DNA of 12,745 bases from JBBTVO01 sp038063195. GTDB taxonomy: Bacteria; Patescibacteriota; Microgenomatia; Levybacterales; UBA12049. Made by a program: the position numbers and the translations under genes. The notes under the pieces are model-generated. The model saw only the letters and a program-made list of their open reading frames with translations. It was not told where the DNA came from and did not search any database. Position 1 is the first letter of the stretch, and each line of letters begins with the position of its first letter. The DNA lies in the NCBI GenBank assembly GCA_038063195.1, contig JBBTVO010000029.1, forward strand, positions 1 to 12,745, written 5' to 3'. This document shows positions 10,386 to 12,745 of this stretch, one piece after another.

Positions 10386-11008
10386 TGAATAAAAAAAATC
10401 TCGCAGGATTAGGTTTGGTCACTGTAGCTATTTTTGGAATTTTCTCATTTTTCGTCCACAAAGATGTTTTTACTTCTTTTGATTTCGATACTACTGTAAG
10501 ATTACAAAATAATATTCCGAGATACTTTGATACATTCTTTTCGTCATTCAGTCTGCTTGGCTCGGTAGAAATTACCACCTTAATACTTTTGATTCTGGTT
10601 GCTTTAAACCGGAAAATAAAAAGTGCGGGGGTTTTGGTTTTATATATTATAAGTTTGTGTGTTGAGCTGTTTGGAAAAATATTTGTAAATCATCCCGGAC
10701 CGCCTTTTATATTTCACAGATATGATATTCCGGTGACCTTCCCAAGTTTTTACGTGCATCCCGGCTCTTCATTCCCTTCAGGGCATGTGACAAGGACGGC
10801 TTTTCTTACAGTCTTGATGCTGTTTATGATTTGGAGGTCGAAAAAAGCGGGCAGAGAAATAAAATTATTGATATCTTTTGTTATATTACTTATTGTTTTG
10901 ACTATGTTAGTCAGTAGAGTTTATCTAGGTGAGCATTGGACTACGGATGTAATCGGAGGATTTTTGCTCGGCGCCGGTTTTTCCGCAATTTCTCTTCTTT
11001 TCCTCTAG
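10385..11008 (+). CDS. PAP2-superfamily membrane phosphatase
   Basis: A 207-aa protein with about five to six hydrophobic spans (roughly 8-24, 60-75, 82-97, 137-151, 161-176, 190-206). The PAP2 catalytic triad is present: PSGH at 131-134 and SRVYLGEHWTTD at 177-188 (S-R-x5-H-x3-D, nucleophile H184). In the first motif, K-x6-R-P, K98 and P106 are kept but the arginine is glycine (G105). Family members dephosphorylate phosphatidate, phosphatidylglycerophosphate or undecaprenyl pyrophosphate at the membrane; next to galU, recycling of a polyprenyl carrier is plausible but not shown. Translation is coupled to galU through TAATG. A separate promoter for the next gene begins 2 bases after its stop. 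Confidence 0.85.
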   Translation: MNKKNLAGLGLVTVAIFGIFSFFVHKDVFTSFDFDTTVRLQNNIPRYFDTFFSSFSLLGSVEITTLILLILVALNRKIKSAGVLVLYIISLCVELFGKIFVNHPGPPFIFHRYDIPVTFPSFYVHPGSSFPSGHVTRTAFLTVLMLFMIWRSKKAGREIKLLISFVILLIVLTMLVSRVYLGEHWTTDVIGGFLLGAGFSAISLLFL

Positions 11009-11009
11009 T

Positions 11010-11038
11010 TTGACTTTAAATTTATGGTCTGATATAAA
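11010..11038 (+). promoter_or_regulatory. promoter of the 218-aa gene
   Basis: TTGACT at 11010-11015, a 17-base spacer, and an extended -10, TGATATAAA (hexamer 11033-11038). The TSS near 11045 would leave about 5 bases before the ATG at 11050. A TATAAT abuts the ATG but is too close to serve this start. Confidence 0.65.
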
Positions 11039-11049
11039 GCAGATATAAT

Positions 11050-11706
11050 ATGCCAAACTTGGAAAATCCAAGGTTTATAGATCCCGAGAGCAGAATACTG
11101 CAGGCAACACGGAGGGATTTTAACAGAGTTGTTGGTCCGACTCGCTTTGACGACCCGCTTACTTCAGATTATCTTGAACTTATAACAGCTGAAGCTGCAT
11201 ATGAAAGGATCGAAAACTATTCAGTTACCGGAATTTTGCCGGATGAAGTTTTTGAAGAATTCGCAGGGGATTTTCTTCAGGAACGCCCAGCAAATAGCCT
11301 GCATAAAGAATTAATTACATTGAGAATAGTATCGGATATGGTAGGATTTCACCGAAATGGGTGGATCTATCGAGCTCACCGTGATAAGGAGAAGAATTTT
11401 AGCATTGCAAAGCTTGCTCATGAGGCAGTTATTATTCTGGATACTATGGCACATGCAGGTGAAAAAAGAACTGAGGGCTCAGATCATATCTTGGGAGAAG
11501 GAGTTAGGGCTTTGGGAGAAATATACAGGAGAAGATACGAAATGCTGGCACAAAAAGTTAAAGATTCGGATCTTGACATAAGATATGAGCGGGAAAGAGA
11601 AAGATTTGAAATGCGAACTTCAGTGATACCGGTTGAGCAAGATGCATTAAGAGATTTATTTGAGGAATTTGTTGCTGACAACAGGTCTTATGGCAAGTCT
11701 TTTTAA
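11050..11706 (+). CDS. hypothetical helical 218-aa protein
   Basis: Not recognised. The sequence is mostly helical and charged, without membrane segment, signal peptide or cysteine. Segments that may help a search are DDPLTSDYLELITAEAAYER (39-58), IYRAHRDKEKNFSIAKLAHE near the centre, and a basic-acidic stretch YERERERFEMR near the C-terminus. It reads from a near-leaderless promoter and its end overlaps the convergent DUF4342-like gene by 4 bases, so one may interfere with the other's transcription. Confidence 0.65.
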   Translation: MPNLENPRFIDPESRILQATRRDFNRVVGPTRFDDPLTSDYLELITAEAAYERIENYSVTGILPDEVFEEFAGDFLQERPANSLHKELITLRIVSDMVGFHRNGWIYRAHRDKEKNFSIAKLAHEAVIILDTMAHAGEKRTEGSDHILGEGVRALGEIYRRRYEMLAQKVKDSDLDIRYERERERFEMRTSVIPVEQDALRDLFEEFVADNRSYGKSF

Positions 11707-11975
11707 GATTTATCTCTTTCAACAGTAATCGTACACTCGGTGATAAGCGCCGCAATAGCGCCTACGGCTGCCAAGGCGGGGGCAAGAACCAGACCGACAA
11801 CGCCGAAAGTCAGCGGGATTTGGATAATATCCTTGCCGCTCTTGTCTTTAATAATAATTTTCCTCACATTCCCTTCTTTGACAAGAGCTTTTACTTTTTC
11901 AACTATTTGCTCACCTTTTACACTAAAAGTTTCTTCAAAAGTGGATTTGGTTTTGGCGCTTTTATTTACTGGCAT
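11703..11975 (-). CDS. DUF4342-like protein
   Basis: A 90-aa protein matching the pattern I know for DUF4342: FSVKGEQIVEKVKALVKEGNVRKIIIKDKSGKDIIQIPLTFGVVGLVLAPALAAVGAIAALITECTITVER. The first half (residues 17-55) is an alpha-beta region with the EGNVRKI motif; the second half is one long Gly/Ala hydrophobic hairpin (56-80) followed by a short charged tail, so it may be membrane-associated. No biochemical function is established for the family to my knowledge. The mRNA is predicted to be leaderless. The gene is convergent with, and overlaps by 4 bases, the 218-aa gene. Confidence 0.8.
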   Translation of the reverse strand: MPVNKSAKTKSTFEETFSVKGEQIVEKVKALVKEGNVRKIIIKDKSGKDIIQIPLTFGVVGLVLAPALAAVGAIAALITECTITVERDKS

Positions 11976-11981
11976 AAATAC

Positions 11982-11990
11982 ATTGTATCA
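11982..11990 (-). promoter_or_regulatory. extended -10 promoter of the DUF4342-like gene
   Basis: On the minus strand TGATACAAT (hexamer 11987-11982) lies 6 bases before the ATG. No convincing -35 box, so it depends on the extended TG. Confidence 0.45.
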
Positions 11991-11997
11991 TAAGATT

Positions 11998-12633
11998 TTA
12001 TTCTCTTTTTTGCGTATCCAATCCTTTTGCTTTTGCATTGTCTATTTTAAGTTCTGCGACACCTCTGATAAAATAAGGCAAAATTGACTCATTTATGACC
12101 GAGAAATTTCCATATATTGATAGGAAAATAGCAATAGGATCAGGCATCTCTTTAAAACCATCTGTATAAAAGAAAGACATTGTTTTTCCTTTATCCATGG
12201 CTTTCCTGGCTGTTTTTCTAAGTTTTTTTGCTTGTTTTTCTGTAAAGTAGTGGCTTAGATGACCCTCTATTCTGGGTTCATAAGTATTGTCTACAGTGTT
12301 ATTGTAGGGGATCACGATATCTTCATCGGCAACTTTTCCCTCTCGGATAGCTGTATCTAAAGCTGTGCTCGATATTCCAAACACCACGCAATTTTTTGCT
12401 AGCATATAGGCTCTTCTATCTTCTTGAGGAATTTGGCTATAAACGTTAGTTGTTCCACTGATGTTCAAACCTTGGCGTTTGTATTTTTCGGTAATGCTAA
12501 CGAGAACAATAGCTCCTTTTGCCCAAATTGTTTGCGCTACTATATATTCTTCAGAACGGTTATTGTTCAATTTTCGTTCTTTTTCTTGAACAAATTTTAT
12601 TTCGCTCATTTGTAAATCTATTTCGGGAGACAT
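11998..12633 (-). CDS. hypothetical 211-aa protein
   Basis: Not recognised. I start it at the ATG at 12633 (MSPEIDLQMSEIKF); the in-frame TTG four codons upstream overlaps the -10 box and would not be in the transcript. The middle resembles a soluble alpha/beta protein (AKNCVVFGISSTALDTAIREGKVADEDIVIPYNN), followed by a basic helix KQAKKLRKTARKAMDKGK and a segment FKEMPDPIAIFLSIYGNFSVINESILPYFIRG with some hydrophobic character but no clear transmembrane span. No signal peptide. It is transcribed alone, 22 bases upstream of the DUF4342-like gene on the same strand, which has its own promoter. Confidence 0.65.
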   Translation of the reverse strand: MSPEIDLQMSEIKFVQEKERKLNNNRSEEYIVAQTIWAKGAIVLVSITEKYKRQGLNISGTTNVYSQIPQEDRRAYMLAKNCVVFGISSTALDTAIREGKVADEDIVIPYNNTVDNTYEPRIEGHLSHYFTEKQAKKLRKTARKAMDKGKTMSFFYTDGFKEMPDPIAIFLSIYGNFSVINESILPYFIRGVAELKIDNAKAKGLDTQKRE

Positions 12634-12644
12634 AAGTAAGCTCA

Positions 12645-12672
12645 ATTATAGCACAGGAAGGGGATTGGTTAA
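12645..12672 (-). promoter_or_regulatory. promoter of the 211-aa gene
   Basis: On the minus strand TTAACC (12672-12667), a 16-base spacer, and a perfect extended -10, TGCTATAAT (hexamer 12650-12645). The TSS near 12638 gives a very short leader before the ATG at 12633. Confidence 0.6.
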
Positions 12673-12704
12673 GGCTACCCGTATTCTAGAAACTAATGCA
12701 ACCC

Positions 12705-12743
12705 CTAGAGCCTTTTAAGGTAGTAATCAAATACTTCCTGGGG
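12705..12743 (-). CDS. possible C-terminal end of a gene continuing past the window
   Basis: A minus-strand frame entering from the right edge reads PQEVFDYYLKRL and stops at TAG (12707-12705). The residues look protein-like but 12 codons prove little. Confidence 0.2.
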   Translation of the reverse strand, partial: PQEVFDYYLKRL

Positions 12744-12745
12744 CG

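Noticed and set aside
11044..11049. TATAAT abutting the ATG at 11050 as promoter -10
   Set aside because: It would start transcription inside the gene; the TTGACT-17-TATAAA pair at 11010-11038 fits better.

Overview
The window looks like a chromosome segment from a Candidate Phyla Radiation (Patescibacteria) bacterium, most likely of the Microgenomates type. This is inferred from the AT-rich DNA, small proteins, dispersed ribosomal genes, ribosomal proteins with lineage-style N-terminal extensions, a DUF4342-like protein, and several genes whose -10 box sits only 5 to 11 bases before the start codon (leaderless mRNAs). I could not test the taxonomy.

Layout. (1) 1-321 has no clear gene: a possible partial minus-strand ORF at the edge and a dense block of unknown identity. 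(2) 297-893 is a self-contained TrpR/YerC-like regulator with a 30-bp perfect palindrome over its own promoter, a second palindrome just after the gene, and a bidirectional terminator. (3) 934-2183 (minus) is rplJ-rplL, driven by a consensus promoter and a ribosomal protein L10 leader with an attenuator. (4) 2217-5607 is an accessory island: an excisionase-like HTH gene whose 3' end recurs twice downstream, a solitary HicB-like antitoxin plus a HicB remnant, a coupled pair of tiny membrane proteins, a cupin protein, then a GC-richer pair (a Cys/His-rich small protein and a Nudix protein) under a strong promoter and a highly folded 5' leader. (5) 5608-6360 is a putative glycosyltransferase-like gene running convergently into rplA. 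(6) 6364-9385 (minus) is secE-nusG-orf116-orf71-rplK-rplA, in which two unrecognised genes sit between nusG and rplK. (7) 9374-11008 is galU followed by a PAP2-family membrane phosphatase, divergent from secE with back-to-back -35 boxes. (8) 11010-12745 holds an unknown helical protein, a DUF4342-like protein and an unknown 211-aa protein, each with its own near-leaderless promoter.

How it fits together. The usual secE-nusG-rplK-rplA-rplJ-rplL-rpoBC neighbourhood is broken twice: about 4.2 kb of mostly opposite-strand accessory genes separates rplA from rplJ, and rplL ends at a terminator facing the TrpR-like gene instead of leading into rpoB. L10/L12 synthesis keeps its own autoregulatory leader.

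The best candidate for something undescribed is a repeated RNA element (hairpin, exactly three nucleotides, then TTCTAAGC). It occurs three times in the leaders of the two GC-rich genes, with a possible degenerate fourth copy after the second. Next are the recurring excisionase 3' end between small cassettes, and a 20-bp palindrome for which an uninterrupted copy of the same sequence lies in this window.
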